Shown here piece after piece: positions 14,431 to 24,200 of a DNA stretch of 33,777 bases. This DNA comes from a virus: positions 1 to 33,777 of the IMG/VR virus record IMGVR_UViG_3300025128_000170. The stretch is one strand, 5' to 3'. The notes below the pieces were generated by a model that searched no databases, was not told the origin of the DNA, and worked only from the letters and a program-made list of their open reading frames with translations. How positions within the stretch are numbered: the stretch's first letter is position 1; every line of letters begins with the position of its first letter. Both the position numbers and the translations under genes were made by a program.

Positions 14431-14781
14431 GTGGCACGAAAAAAGTTCAAAGATACAAGCGCAAATAGAAAAAAGAGATGGAGTAAGAAATCTCCTATGG
14501 CCAGAACTGGTAAACAGAATGGTTCATGGAAAGGAGGTAAATCTGCCCATTACTATAGAAGAAAGGCAAACGCTGGTAAGAACGAAGTAGTGCATCATGT
14601 AAGTGGAGGTAAAGGCGGTAAAGGTAAGCCCGGAGTACACAACGCTAAAACCTCAAGGAAAAGTAATTTAAGGAAAGTAACAGCTGCCCAACATAATAAA
14701 TTACACCCTGAAAAGGGTAGAAAAGCAGCAGCAGCTAGAAAACGTAATGCAAAAAAGACAACAAAAAGGAGAAAGAAATAA
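14431..14781 (+). CDS. HNH-endonuclease-like basic protein
   Basis: A 116-aa, extremely basic protein from a GTG start after TAGGAG. GKQNGSWKGGKSAHYYRRK (27-45), EVVHHVSGG (52-60) and SNLRKVTAAQHNKLHPEKG (78-96) follow the order of phage HNH proteins: a nucleic-acid-binding NxxWKGG lead, the HH of the first His motif, Asn79 and the final H of the HNH pattern. The basic ends (KKFK, KRRKK) would bind DNA. Such enzymes nick DNA in packaging or homing. The spacer between HH and N is Gly-rich and unusual, so activity is uncertain. Confidence 0.65.
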   Translation: MARKKFKDTSANRKKRWSKKSPMARTGKQNGSWKGGKSAHYYRRKANAGKNEVVHHVSGGKGGKGKPGVHNAKTSRKSNLRKVTAAQHNKLHPEKGRKAAAARKRNAKKTTKRRKK

Positions 14782-14782
14782 T

Positions 14783-14929
14783 ATGTGTAACTGTACAAAC
14801 TGTGACTGTAAAGACTGTGGAAATCAAAATTTTGACAGATTAGTAGGAGCAAAGGCAGTAGCAGCAGGAGTTCAACCATGGGATGCCGAATGGTACTGTG
14901 ATGAAACCTGTAATTGCTGTGACAAGTAA
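14783..14929 (+). CDS. Cys-rich metal-binding-like peptide
   Basis: A 48-aa protein, MCNCTNCDCKDCGNQNFDRL at the start and CDETCNCCDK at the end, with nine cysteines in two clusters. The CxCxxCxCxxC cluster resembles metallothioneins or small zinc proteins. I begin at ATG 14783 after AAAAGGAG; an in-frame upstream ATG at 14747 lies in the end of the HNH-like gene and adds 12 basic residues. Metal storage, a redox role or zinc-dependent binding are all possible. Confidence 0.6.
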   Translation: MCNCTNCDCKDCGNQNFDRLVGAKAVAAGVQPWDAEWYCDETCNCCDK

Positions 14930-15006
14930 TGGGGTTAATAACCACAGAACTTGCAAAGAAACGTAAGAAAAAGGGTGTAGTATCTATAGTCGTAGACTAC
15001 AAATAA
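14929..15006 (+). CDS. very short basic peptide (tentative)
   Basis: A 25-codon frame, MGLITTELAKKRKKKGVVSI then VVDYK, starting at a TAATG overlap with the Cys-rich gene and ending just before a T-run. It looks like a helix, a basic cluster and a strand. Support is only the stop/start overlap common in this operon, so it may be chance. Confidence 0.3.
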   Translation: MGLITTELAKKRKKKGVVSIVVDYK

Positions 15007-15012
15007 TTTTTT
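15007..15012 (+). terminator. possible T-tract terminator
   Basis: A run of six T directly after the stop of the 14929 frame, followed by a non-coding gap and a new promoter. Archaeal terminators are often plain T-tracts. The run is short and no function is shown. Confidence 0.3.
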
Positions 15013-15021
15013 AAGATAAAC

Positions 15022-15065
15022 GGGGTAGACAGGTATTTATACCCTTTGTCCACCTGTTCCACCCC
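15022..15065 (+). promoter_or_regulatory. inverted repeat upstream of the ribonucleotide reductase promoter
   Basis: GGGGTAGACAGGT (15022-15034) and ACCTGTTCCACCCC (15052-15065) form an imperfect inverted repeat with outer arms GGGGT/ACCCC and inner arms ACAGGT/ACCTGT. Inside is the smaller palindrome GGTATTTATACC. The right arm ends three bases before the TATA box of the reductase gene, so a regulator binding here could control that promoter; it could also be a terminator stem of the operon before it. Confidence 0.45.
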
Positions 15066-15068
15066 AAC

Positions 15069-15077
15069 CTTTATATA
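15069..15077 (+). promoter_or_regulatory. archaeal TATA-box promoter of the reductase gene
   Basis: CTTTATATA 50 bases before ATG 15119. Transcription should begin near 15099, which rules out the TTG at 15083 as the start codon and supports the ATG at 15119 preceded by AGGGTGA. Confidence 0.65.
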
Positions 15078-15118
15078 GGTTTTTGTATTATAATAATATC
15101 CCACTAAGGGTGAAGAAA

Positions 15119-16984
15119 ATGTTTAAGAACGAAGTATCAGAATTTATTTATAAAAGAACGTATTCTCGTTGGTTAGAAGACGAGAACAGACGAGAAGATT
15201 GGCCAGAAACTATTGAGCGATTCATTAGTTTTGTAATTTCAGAAAGACCAGATATACCTGAAAAGACACAAGCAAAAATACGCAAGTACATGACTGAGTT
15301 TGCAGTCATGCCATCTATGCGATTTCTATGGGCAGCAGGTCCAGCAGCAAAAGCTGACAATACCTGTATTTACAACTGTTCATTTGCTAAGATAAATAGC
15401 GTAGAGGCATTCGCCGAATGTTTATATGTTTTAATGTGTGGAACTGGTTTTGGTTTCTCTGTAGAAAATGAAGAAGTAGAGAAGTTACCTACAGTACCTG
15501 CAATCAAATCAGCCCTTGGAAACCCTAAAGTTATTATCGAAGATTCGAAAGCGGGGTGGGCGGATTCTGTAAAGACATTAATGCAGAGTTTGTACGATGG
15601 TCAGAACGTTTACTTTAATTACGATTTAATACGTGGAGAGGGGGCCCGTCTAAAAACTATGGGGGGAAGAGCTTCAGGCCCACAACCCCTTATCAAGTTG
15701 CATGATTTCATACGTGAATCAATGCATAATGCACAAGGTAGAAAACTAACAGCGTTAGAAGCTCATGATATTTGTAATCAGATTGCTGAAATCGTTGTAG
15801 TTGGAGGAGTACGTCGTAGCTCACAGATTTCACTAAGTGACCTTGATGATAAAGAAATGCGACACGCAAAAGACTGGCCTTATCCTATTAAACGCGCTAT
15901 GGCTAACAACAGTGCAATCTATAGGGCTCAACCAAGCGCAGCGGAGTTTTTGAAAGAATGGGCCTCCTTAGCTCTATCAGGCACTGGTGAAAGAGGTATA
16001 TTTAATCTAGATGCTGCACAAAGCAAAGCTCCATCGAGACGTTACAGTCCTAAAATTCAAGGAACTAACCCTTGTGGAGAAATTATGTTACGAGATATGC
16101 AGTTTTGTAATCTCAGTGAAGTTGTGATACGTGAAGAAGATGATTTAGATACACTTTTAGACAAGGTAGAATGCGCAACGTGGCTTGGAGTCATACAGAG
16201 CTCGTTTACTGACTTCCCATACCTCAGAGAAGAGTGGAAAAGGAACTGTGATGTAGAAGCGCTTCTAGGTGTAAGTTTGACTGGTCAGATGGATAACCCT
16301 TCCCTGTTGAGCTCGGACGCACTATCGGCGCTTAAAAGCCGTGTTATTCGCATTGCACGTAAAGCATCTGGTATACTAGGAACAAAAATGCCAGCAGCAA
16401 CGACTTGTGTCAAACCAAGCGGTACAGTTTCACAACTTGTAGATTCTGCATCTGGTGTACATCCTAGATACTCAGAATATTACATTAGAAGGTATAGAAT
16501 AGCAGCCCGTGACCCTCTCTTCAGATTGATGAAAGATAGTGGTATAAAGGCAAGTCCAGAGAATGGACAAACAGAAGAAAATGCAACAACGTATGTTTTA
16601 GAATTTCCAGTAAAATCACCAGAAGGATGTATAACACGTAAGGATGTTACTGCCTTAGACCAGTTGAAACACTATAAAAACCTACAACATAATTGGTGTG
16701 AACACAACGCCAGTATGACTGTTTATGTTAGAGATGATGAATGGTTTGAAGTAGGTAATTGGGTGTACAAAAACTGGGATATAATTAATGGAGTATCTTT
16801 CTTACCATATGATGGTGGACACTACAAATTAGCCCCATATGAGGAAATTGACGTCCATACTTACGAAAGGCTTATAAAGAAGCTCCCCCTAATAGATTAT
16901 AGCAAGTTATCAAATTATGAAACTGAGGACAATACTCAGGGTAAACAAGAGATAGCTTGTTCAGGAGATAAATGTGACATCTGA
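15119..16984 (+). CDS. nrdJ: class II (adenosylcobalamin-dependent) ribonucleoside-triphosphate reductase
   Basis: A 621-aa protein with the features of monomeric class II reductase (Lactobacillus leichmannii RTPR type): CIYNC near the N-terminus (C83 and C87) for one active-site Cys, GTGFGFSV, then NPCGEIMLRDMQFCN, which holds the thiyl Cys, the catalytic Glu two residues on and the second redox Cys eleven residues on, as in C408/E410/C419. TTCVKPSGTVSQL is the usual phosphate-site segment. The end, ACSGDKCDI, carries the shuttle Cys pair like the RTPR C731/C736. It reduces NTPs to dNTPs with B12 coenzyme and does not need O2. The promoter places the start at ATG 15119. It is shorter than RTPR of about 740 aa, so an internal loop or insertion region is smaller. 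It stands in its own transcript with the small gene at 16974. Confidence 0.93.
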   Translation: MFKNEVSEFIYKRTYSRWLEDENRREDWPETIERFISFVISERPDIPEKTQAKIRKYMTEFAVMPSMRFLWAAGPAAKADNTCIYNCSFAKINSVEAFAECLYVLMCGTGFGFSVENEEVEKLPTVPAIKSALGNPKVIIEDSKAGWADSVKTLMQSLYDGQNVYFNYDLIRGEGARLKTMGGRASGPQPLIKLHDFIRESMHNAQGRKLTALEAHDICNQIAEIVVVGGVRRSSQISLSDLDDKEMRHAKDWPYPIKRAMANNSAIYRAQPSAAEFLKEWASLALSGTGERGIFNLDAAQSKAPSRRYSPKIQGTNPCGEIMLRDMQFCNLSEVVIREEDDLDTLLDKVECATWLGVIQSSFTDFPYLREEWKRNCDVEALLGVSLTGQMDNPSLLSSDALSALKSRVIRIARKASGILGTKMPAATTCVKPSGTVSQLVDSASGVHPRYSEYYIRRYRIAARDPLFRLMKDSGIKASPENGQTEENATTYVLEFPVKSPEGCITRKDVTALDQLKHYKNLQHNWCEHNASMTVYVRDDEWFEVGNWVYKNWDIINGVSFLPYDGGHYKLAPYEEIDVHTYERLIKKLPLIDYSKLSNYETEDNTQGKQEIACSGDKCDI

Positions 16985-17189
16985 AGGCGATATAACCGGT
17001 CAAGCCAAGAAAATGGGCAGGAACGCAGGATTGAAAGCAGATGGTACTCTAGACAGTGTTCATTCTATATTAGGAACTGACATGAAAGAGGGTACTATTA
17101 AAGCTAGAACCGTAAATCCTGATGCACCTGTTGATAGTTTAGGTAATACTGAAAGAGCTAAATATAATAAAACCAATAAGAATTATTAA
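16974..17189 (+). CDS. hypothetical 71-aa protein
   Basis: A 71-aa protein from a GTG that overlaps the end of the reductase gene, after CAGGAGA. It is hydrophilic, rich in Lys, Gly, Asp and Asn (MTSEGDITGQAKKMGRNAGL and so on), with no Cys and no predicted domain; it may be disordered. Being co-transcribed with the reductase it could be an accessory, but I see no evidence beyond position. Its TAA interlocks with the stop codon of the opposite-strand hub gene. Confidence 0.6.
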   Translation: MTSEGDITGQAKKMGRNAGLKADGTLDSVHSILGTDMKEGTIKARTVNPDAPVDSLGNTERAKYNKTNKNY

Positions 17190-18226
17190 AGATATTCGTT
17201 AAGTTTGGGTTTTTCCTTAGTTAACTGTAATTTACAATTTACATCTTTATCGGAACAAGTTACTTGTTTAGATACTATTCTATGTTTACCAATACATTCA
17301 GGGTAGTCTGGAGTTTGTAAATTTATAACGTTTCCAATATTTAAGTAATGTCCTTTTGTGGTGGTTATTGTTATTTCTAAATCTTCTTCGGCCTTTGTAG
17401 CTTGAATAAATGCAGCCTGTACAGCCTCATCAGGATATTCAAACGCCTTTTGTCTATCAGTTTTAATTTTAGCACCCATTATACCTGTCGATAAATTATT
17501 GTGTTTATACAAAACATTAACCCCATTGACTTTACCTGTTAATAAATTAGGTCGTGGTCTTTTTTTAACTGATAAATTTTTAACACCATCACCAAAACCA
17601 AATCTAATTGCAGCATCATTTATAGATTGTTCTTTTACAAAACATATATTTGATTTAGTACCATCATCAACTATTATTAATCTATTACTTAATATTTCTG
17701 TTAGGTCATCTGTATTTTTGGGCATGTTTTTATCTATTATAGACAAAGCGTTCATATTATTACCTCTAATACCTGACAATGTAGAAACAGGGTTAGTGTC
17801 ATTTATCATATCTAAACCAATTACCGTTTCTTTTATGTTTACATATTCTTCTATGTAGGCTTGTAAGAATTGACCTAAAGTATGCCCATCATAGTTATCG
17901 TCATCCGTTAAGGATAAAGGTATAGTTTCATTACCTGTTAACAATGTTCTTACATCGTATGCCACTATATTCATAGCTTTATCTGTAGGGTTAGATTGTC
18001 TTATTCTACCTCTAAAAAAAGGTACAGCGTCTGTACCACCGTAATTTAAATAAAATGTAATCTCTTTATTGTTCAATGGTGCATATTTAAGTGATGGGTC
18101 AGGTATACTAACGTTCAAACTAGATGCCTGATTTTTACCATTTTCACTATACTGAACTGATTTAAAAGCAGGTATTGGTTTATCTCCTATAAATAACTTA
18201 GGAAAACTATATGTATCGCGGCTCAT
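17186..18226 (-). CDS. baseplate hub protein (gpD/XkdQ/gp27-like)
   Basis: A 346-aa protein, the last gene of the tail operon. It begins FPKLFIGDKPIPAFKSVQYS and continues with ASSLNVSIPDPS, a hub-protein opening in which the first barrel is laid out as short strands, then FFRGRIRQSN and the YDVRTLLTG and ITITTTKGHYLNIGNVINLQ segments, typical of the barrels of phage tail hub proteins (late control gene D, XkdQ, T4 gp27). It would cap the tail tube and join it to the fibres. Order in the operon (tape measure, large tail proteins, hub) supports the call. It overlaps the preceding gene by 20 bases. Confidence 0.75.
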   Translation of the reverse strand: MSRDTYSFPKLFIGDKPIPAFKSVQYSENGKNQASSLNVSIPDPSLKYAPLNNKEITFYLNYGGTDAVPFFRGRIRQSNPTDKAMNIVAYDVRTLLTGNETIPLSLTDDDNYDGHTLGQFLQAYIEEYVNIKETVIGLDMINDTNPVSTLSGIRGNNMNALSIIDKNMPKNTDDLTEILSNRLIIVDDGTKSNICFVKEQSINDAAIRFGFGDGVKNLSVKKRPRPNLLTGKVNGVNVLYKHNNLSTGIMGAKIKTDRQKAFEYPDEAVQAAFIQATKAEEDLEITITTTKGHYLNIGNVINLQTPDYPECIGKHRIVSKQVTCSDKDVNCKLQLTKEKPKLNEYL

Positions 18227-21209
18227 CTATCATATCTCCACCTAAAGAAACATAGTTCTTAGTAAACATTCTACCAGCCTCAACACCATCTATTGTAGTA
18301 CCTGTGTTATTATACTGTATCATATGTGATACTTGCATTGTTATTCCAAATTTAGCAAATTGTAATCCTACTGGATGGTCTTCTGACATATCAGTTATAA
18401 TTCCAAAAAATCTTGAAGTGATACCACTCTTATGGTCTACATCCATATAAACCGGCGTAGCAGCTCTTTGATATTGATTAAATTTATCTCTAGTAAATGT
18501 ACCATCTGAATCTTTTATATCAACACCTCCAAAAGTAAGCGCTCCACCTGTTGCACCTATCTTTCTTATTTCTGCTCTTCCTATTCTATCTTCAACTATC
18601 TGATATTTACCTTTATGATTGTAACTTACACTTTGTGTTATAGCTCTTGGGTTTAATGATACGTGCATAGGGTCTACTAAATCTATAATTTGATTCTCAG
18701 GACCACTACATATGTGAACTGAATTTATTGATAAATCATCATAACCAGCCCACGAAGAACCTCCTGTGCCTGCATCAGTATCAATAGTCATTAATAAACC
18801 GTATTTATTATATTGTTCATCCCATCTGACTGTTTCATCTAAAACCTGTGTAGTTTCTCCTCCATCAGCAGTAAAAGATGTAACTCTACCAGCAATGTTA
18901 TCATGTTCTTCTTCGAATTTACCATGAGGCCAGAATCTATCAGGAATTTGTGCAGGGTCTATACTTATCCAATCGTCAGGTTCCTCCCACTCCCATGTTC
19001 CCGGAGTATACCAAGTAGTAAAAGAACCTACATCAGTATCATCTAAGTTTTTAATATCTGCTAAAGTTTTGTTGACAAATTTCAAAGGTTTCCATTGTGC
19101 ACAACCCTTTATAGTTCCTGTAATATTACTAAAATTACCTCTTGCAGTTTGATAAGTAAAGGTATTTACGTCTGCAACAGTTCTGACTACTACACTTTCA
19201 TCATAAGTTGATGTGTTTGAACCTTGAATAAATACTTCATCACCTACAGATAAACCATGCGATGCTGCTGTAACTGTAGCAATTCCTGAACTTACATCTA
19301 AGTCAGTAAAAGTTATAGACCTGTTTATAGAACCAGCGGTTAAAGGTGCTGAATAAAGTAAACCCACTCTTATTTTAGGTGTACCTGTAATTTGAGTGCC
19401 ATTATTTTTATGTAAAGTACTCAATGTTGTATTTGTATCTCTGTCGCCTACGTCAGGTTTACGCATATAATATTCAGAACTTGCTGCGGCGTTTTCAAAA
19501 GGTTCACCACAATCCCAATATAATCTGTTAAATTTATGTCTTGAGGCCATAACTCCATTATTAATAGAATCAGCATCATCTATATTATCCGTAGCAGTTG
19601 AACCTATTCTTCTATCACTAGATATACCGTGGTTTGTAAATAATATACGACCAGCAGGATTTGCTGCTTTAGCCGTAGGTACTTCTAATTGTGATGAATC
19701 TACCCCTATGTTTGTCCAATCATCTGGGTCGTTCAAACCTCTAAATATAAAGAAACTAGATGAAATCATATCAGAAGGCCAACTGTATCCAGCTTGACCT
19801 TCTCTAGAATGTGAGTAGTCTGTAGTCTGTCCTTCGTCTACCCAATGATGTATAAAAGATTTATTATATGTAGCCTTTGCATCAAAGTTAGCAGAAGTAG
19901 CATTAAATATAGCAGAATTACTAACTTCAACTTGAGTTCTAGCTAAAATTTGTCTTGTTAACCATCTATTATCATCGTCAACCATACCATAAAGAGGGAA
20001 GGTGTAAGATGTGCGTTTTACACCATCGGAAACTTCAAATACATCTCTCAGACCAGAGGCTAATTCATTAGAAACATTTGTTGAACTTATTACATCTGTA
20101 ACAGCTGCTGAACCAGCCAACGCTGTTTGATGTACACTATCACCGTCATTAATGTAATATTTTGATATACTTTGGTCTGGGTTTCTGACTATACTTTCTG
20201 TTGCGTCTAGTGTAACAGTAGTTCTAGGGTCATCAAACTCTACCACTGGATTACCTAAAGATACCTCAGCTATAACTGGATATGCTTCTGCAACATTTGC
20301 ATTATTTGTAATCCATAATTTTTCACCGGCACCTAATAAGTTAGCAGTACTAGTGTCAGAAGCCTCTCTTTGGTCCAACAACTCTACTCTAAGAACATGT
20401 AAAACATTTGATACCGTGCTAGTACCTGCAAGAGTTAAATCGCTATATCTTATATCTCCTCTGTCACCTGTAGTAGGAGTAGCCGATAAATCTTGTCCTC
20501 CATCTTCTTGTCCTTCAGTATAATAAGTAACTCTAACTTTAACTTCAGCTCTTCCTGCCTCTATAGCTTGAGTTGCACGTAATTTTATAGTTTGTGATGT
20601 ATAAGCAATACCACCGTCTACATCTAAAAGTGGTGCAGTATTTAATCCAGCAAAAACTCTATTCTTATCTGCTTTTAAAATACCAATAGGTGGTTTGGGA
20701 GTAGGTGCAAATACAGGTATACGTTCACTACTTGATTGGTCCGCCTCTATTCTATATGTATTATTACGTCCTTCTTGTAATATAGCTTCTGCTTCTAAAA
20801 CATCTATGCCTCCCAAAGCGTCAGCAACAGCAGCAGTAGTGTAGAATTTAGATAAGAAACCATCAACAGATTTTACTCTGATTTTTGGATGATGAAATTT
20901 GTCTCTTGTAAAAATATGTGAAGTAATACCAACAAATTGTGGATTATCAAATTTAATTAAAGTATAATTAGCATTACCCTTTGGGTCGTTGTCCTCTCCA
21001 TCGTCCCAATCAATATAAAACTCTAATACTGGTTCATTAGCTTCTACTCTAAAAAAATATTTAGTATGTGTAAAGAAATTAAAATTAGCAGCTTGTTCAT
21101 CGTTTAAAAGGAATGGATTGCCCGATTCAACTTGTAAAGCATTGGTATCTGTTTTAGCGTTATCTTCAGTTAGATAAGCTTTCAATACAAAATTATCTGG
21201 GGCTGCCAT
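18207..21209 (-). CDS. large tail tip/baseplate protein with PKD-like and HGL-type domains
   Basis: A 1000-aa protein. Residues about 50-130 look like a PKD-type beta sandwich (EFYIDWDDGEDNDP, later PKIRVKSVDGF). Residues about 630-705 hold the domain found in many phage structural proteins, HGLSVGDEVFIQG then NTFTYQTA. The rest is beta-rich with few Cys. The end, with RDKFNQYQRAATPVYMDVDH and FFGIITDMSEDHPVG, looks like a tail-hub or distal-tail-type domain in which a coordinate system and a measuring protein meet. I infer a structural role in the tail tip or side fibres. Exact function is unknown. It is one base away from the 1617-aa gene (overlapping stop and start). Confidence 0.65.
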   Translation of the reverse strand: MAAPDNFVLKAYLTEDNAKTDTNALQVESGNPFLLNDEQAANFNFFTHTKYFFRVEANEPVLEFYIDWDDGEDNDPKGNANYTLIKFDNPQFVGITSHIFTRDKFHHPKIRVKSVDGFLSKFYTTAAVADALGGIDVLEAEAILQEGRNNTYRIEADQSSSERIPVFAPTPKPPIGILKADKNRVFAGLNTAPLLDVDGGIAYTSQTIKLRATQAIEAGRAEVKVRVTYYTEGQEDGGQDLSATPTTGDRGDIRYSDLTLAGTSTVSNVLHVLRVELLDQREASDTSTANLLGAGEKLWITNNANVAEAYPVIAEVSLGNPVVEFDDPRTTVTLDATESIVRNPDQSISKYYINDGDSVHQTALAGSAAVTDVISSTNVSNELASGLRDVFEVSDGVKRTSYTFPLYGMVDDDNRWLTRQILARTQVEVSNSAIFNATSANFDAKATYNKSFIHHWVDEGQTTDYSHSREGQAGYSWPSDMISSSFFIFRGLNDPDDWTNIGVDSSQLEVPTAKAANPAGRILFTNHGISSDRRIGSTATDNIDDADSINNGVMASRHKFNRLYWDCGEPFENAAASSEYYMRKPDVGDRDTNTTLSTLHKNNGTQITGTPKIRVGLLYSAPLTAGSINRSITFTDLDVSSGIATVTAASHGLSVGDEVFIQGSNTSTYDESVVVRTVADVNTFTYQTARGNFSNITGTIKGCAQWKPLKFVNKTLADIKNLDDTDVGSFTTWYTPGTWEWEEPDDWISIDPAQIPDRFWPHGKFEEEHDNIAGRVTSFTADGGETTQVLDETVRWDEQYNKYGLLMTIDTDAGTGGSSWAGYDDLSINSVHICSGPENQIIDLVDPMHVSLNPRAITQSVSYNHKGKYQIVEDRIGRAEIRKIGATGGALTFGGVDIKDSDGTFTRDKFNQYQRAATPVYMDVDHKSGITSRFFGIITDMSEDHPVGLQFAKFGITMQVSHMIQYNNTGTTIDGVEAGRMFTKNYVSLGGDMIDEPRYI

Positions 21210-24200
21210 TAGTCCACCAACCTAAATGCTGCTTTTCGATACGATACTGTAGGCGATGTAGCAACGTCCGTAGACGAACCACCTCTTATATTGTGATAAT
21301 CTTTCATAAATAACCTTGCAGAATAAGATACTGGTGAACCATTAGATAATTCAGTTAAGTTTTTAGTTAAAACAAACTTTTCATCACTTGGTGCAACTGG
21401 ATATATACATTTCTTATATACTACTACTTCTTCTATCCTACCGTCAAAAGATGTGGTGCTTCTTCCTACTGTGAAGTCACCAGTAGATGAGTGTAAATCA
21501 TCTCCCTTATCCCAGTTTGGTTTTTGTCCATCACTAGGACCGGCAGCAGTAACTAAACCACTTTGGTCAACTAATTTACCATCGATGTATAATTTTACAT
21601 TACCAGATTTTAAATTTTTGTCAAATGTAACAATAGCGTTACATGGTGTTTCTCCGTCCATTGTAATCGCAGGAGATGTTAATGTAACAAATTCAGAAGC
21701 TGCTGAGTATACATGAGTTGTTATTATACCAGTATCAGCATCTATCAGTAAATCACACTGTGGTGATTCAATAATATAATTTACTCCAGCTGCACCATTA
21801 TCTGTAACGAAATGAGCTACCCATGATGCTTCTGATGTAAGTTGTTGTAAAGTATCTCCACTTGATGGATTATATTTTACAAAATCATTATTACCGTCAA
21901 ATCTCATACAGTTACCAGCTAAACCTTCTATATCATGAAGTTGTCCACTATCTGACATACCAGCTGTTTCAGTGGTAGTACCACCATCTGTATTATTTTT
22001 GAATGCTTTGTTTACAGGTACTGTACTTGGATGTTCTCCATGACTTCCTGCATCATTTAAAGGTAGATGTAAAATAGCATCGTGATACTGTGTATTAACA
22101 GGTTTACTATCTATTATCATAAAACCATACCATAAATCATCATCATCTGCACTAAATCGGAATTCTGGTAAATAAGGGTCATTTTCATAAGGAACTACAC
22201 TTAACGAAGGTGTTTCTGGTAATTTATCTTCAAACACTGTCAAACTATATGGTAGTCTATCTGTTTGATTGTCATTCAAAGTTACTCCTGAAGGAGCTGA
22301 ACTTAAGTTATTGTAAAATATTACTTCGTGTTTACTATCTGGGTCTAAAGAATCTAAAACAAAATGAACATCATCACCCGGTTCTATAGTACTATCTACT
22401 TCAAATATTTTTGGCATTTTAAATTGATTGTATGCGCGTGATTTAGGTATACTTTTAGATATAAAACCACCAGTTTCTGTTTCTTCTTCGTAAGTACCAA
22501 AACCGTAATCTCTTATATCTAATATAGTATCATCATCATCTGGGTCGTGCGTCCAACTATTTTCATATGAACCAGTTATACTTGGAGCATCATTATACAA
22601 ATACTCATTCCATGTAGCACCAAAAGCTGCTCCATAGTGATTATTAGATGTACCATCTCCTATAGTACACAACGCTGATGAATAAGTTTTAGCTGGCATC
22701 AATACAATAGATTGAGCTGAAAGTGAATAACTCCAATTTTGTATAACTCCATAAACCCAATATTTATAAGGAGAAATGAAAAGGTATGGTAATTGATATT
22801 CTGAAGTCATCTGTTCTCCCGTTTTAGAAAGACCATTCCACTCTAATTTAACGTGTTTATTGTCTATAACTTCTATTAACTTAATTGTGTTATTCATTGT
22901 ATTACCGTCTCCACCTTCAGTATCAGTGTCTTGTAATTCACCACCAGTTGTATTTCTAACTTTACCTCCCCACAAGAAACCTATAAATGTATCATTTTCA
23001 TGGTTTTTGAATGGTTCTACACTATCTACTTTATATACTCCTTCGTTTCTACTAACTACTTTTAGTACTCTAGCAGAACATGCTATATTTTCTCTTTTTG
23101 TTAATACAGGAACAGTATCAACTGTGCCAGAACTATATCCAACTCCTGTAGCTGCTGCTTGAATATCTCCTTTGATTCGAATAAAACCTGCTCTAGTAAA
23201 TCCATCTACACTACCAGTTCCACTTGTATATCCTAAGGCATTTGTATTAGATACGTTAGTATCAATAGCATAGGTTTTGCTATGGTCTATATTGAATCCT
23301 CCTATTGATGAATATGCCATCTGATTACCGAAGTAAGAACCTCCTCCAGAAAGTTGATTGTTTGCTTGTTGAGATGTAGGGAATGTACCACTTGTACTAT
23401 AAGCTTTAGCTTCGTCAGTTGAATAACCGGTAGTAAAAGCCCATCTTGTAAACGTAACTGCTTGATTGTTAGATAAATTAGTTGAAAAATTATTTAAGAA
23501 TATACCTACATCTGGACTTCCTCCATCCACAAAATCATCTACTTCATCAGTACCAAAGGACAAAACAGTATAACCGGGGAAACCTAATCCGTCACCCGGT
23601 ACAGCACTCCACGTATCTGCGGCACTAGTAGAGAACATAGGAACTAATGAAGGTGCATCTATCAATAATTCTGTAGGGTTATGTTTTTCAGGATTTGTTG
23701 TAGCATTCTGATAGGTATAATTGAAATTCTTTAATCTAACACCATCCACAAATACGCTACTTTGCGTAGCTCTTCTTATAGTATCTGTTGCTGTAGTACC
23801 GTCTGATTGTGCAATTTGTGTTCTTTCGATATTTCCTCCACCATACTCCATCATCATATCTTCGTTAACACCATTACCTGTAGAATTATGGAAATTAGTT
23901 AACCATACTGTTAAAAATCTAGGCCATACAGCCCCGGCATGTTCAGGACCTCCACCATAAGCTGTATTTAACGGACTAGAATGGTCACTTGCAAAATAAG
24001 AAACACCACCGTCATCTGTTCCACTGTGCGGGAATCCTAATCCTGTTGATGAATTACCTAGTGCTCCTGCATTTGCTGTTCTACCTGACCACCAATAGGT
24101 TTGTGTATATCCCATGTGGTGTGTTAAATGACTAACTCTAGAGAACTTGTCAGCAGCTTGTGGAGCTTCGTTTGCCTTTCGGAGTGGTATACCTGTTTTT

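Noticed and set aside
14595-14945. A 116-codon minus-strand frame over the HNH-like and Cys-rich genes
   Set aside because: It is a Leu/Pro-rich shadow of basic, repetitive coding DNA on the other strand and has no credible start site context.
15083-15118. TTG start for the ribonucleotide reductase at 15083
   Set aside because: It lies between the TATA box and the expected transcription start; the ATG at 15119 has an AGGGTGA site.
15007-15118. Cobalamin riboswitch before the B12-dependent reductase
   Set aside because: The gap is only about 110 bases, no B12-box-like sequence is visible, and most of it lies before the predicted transcription start.
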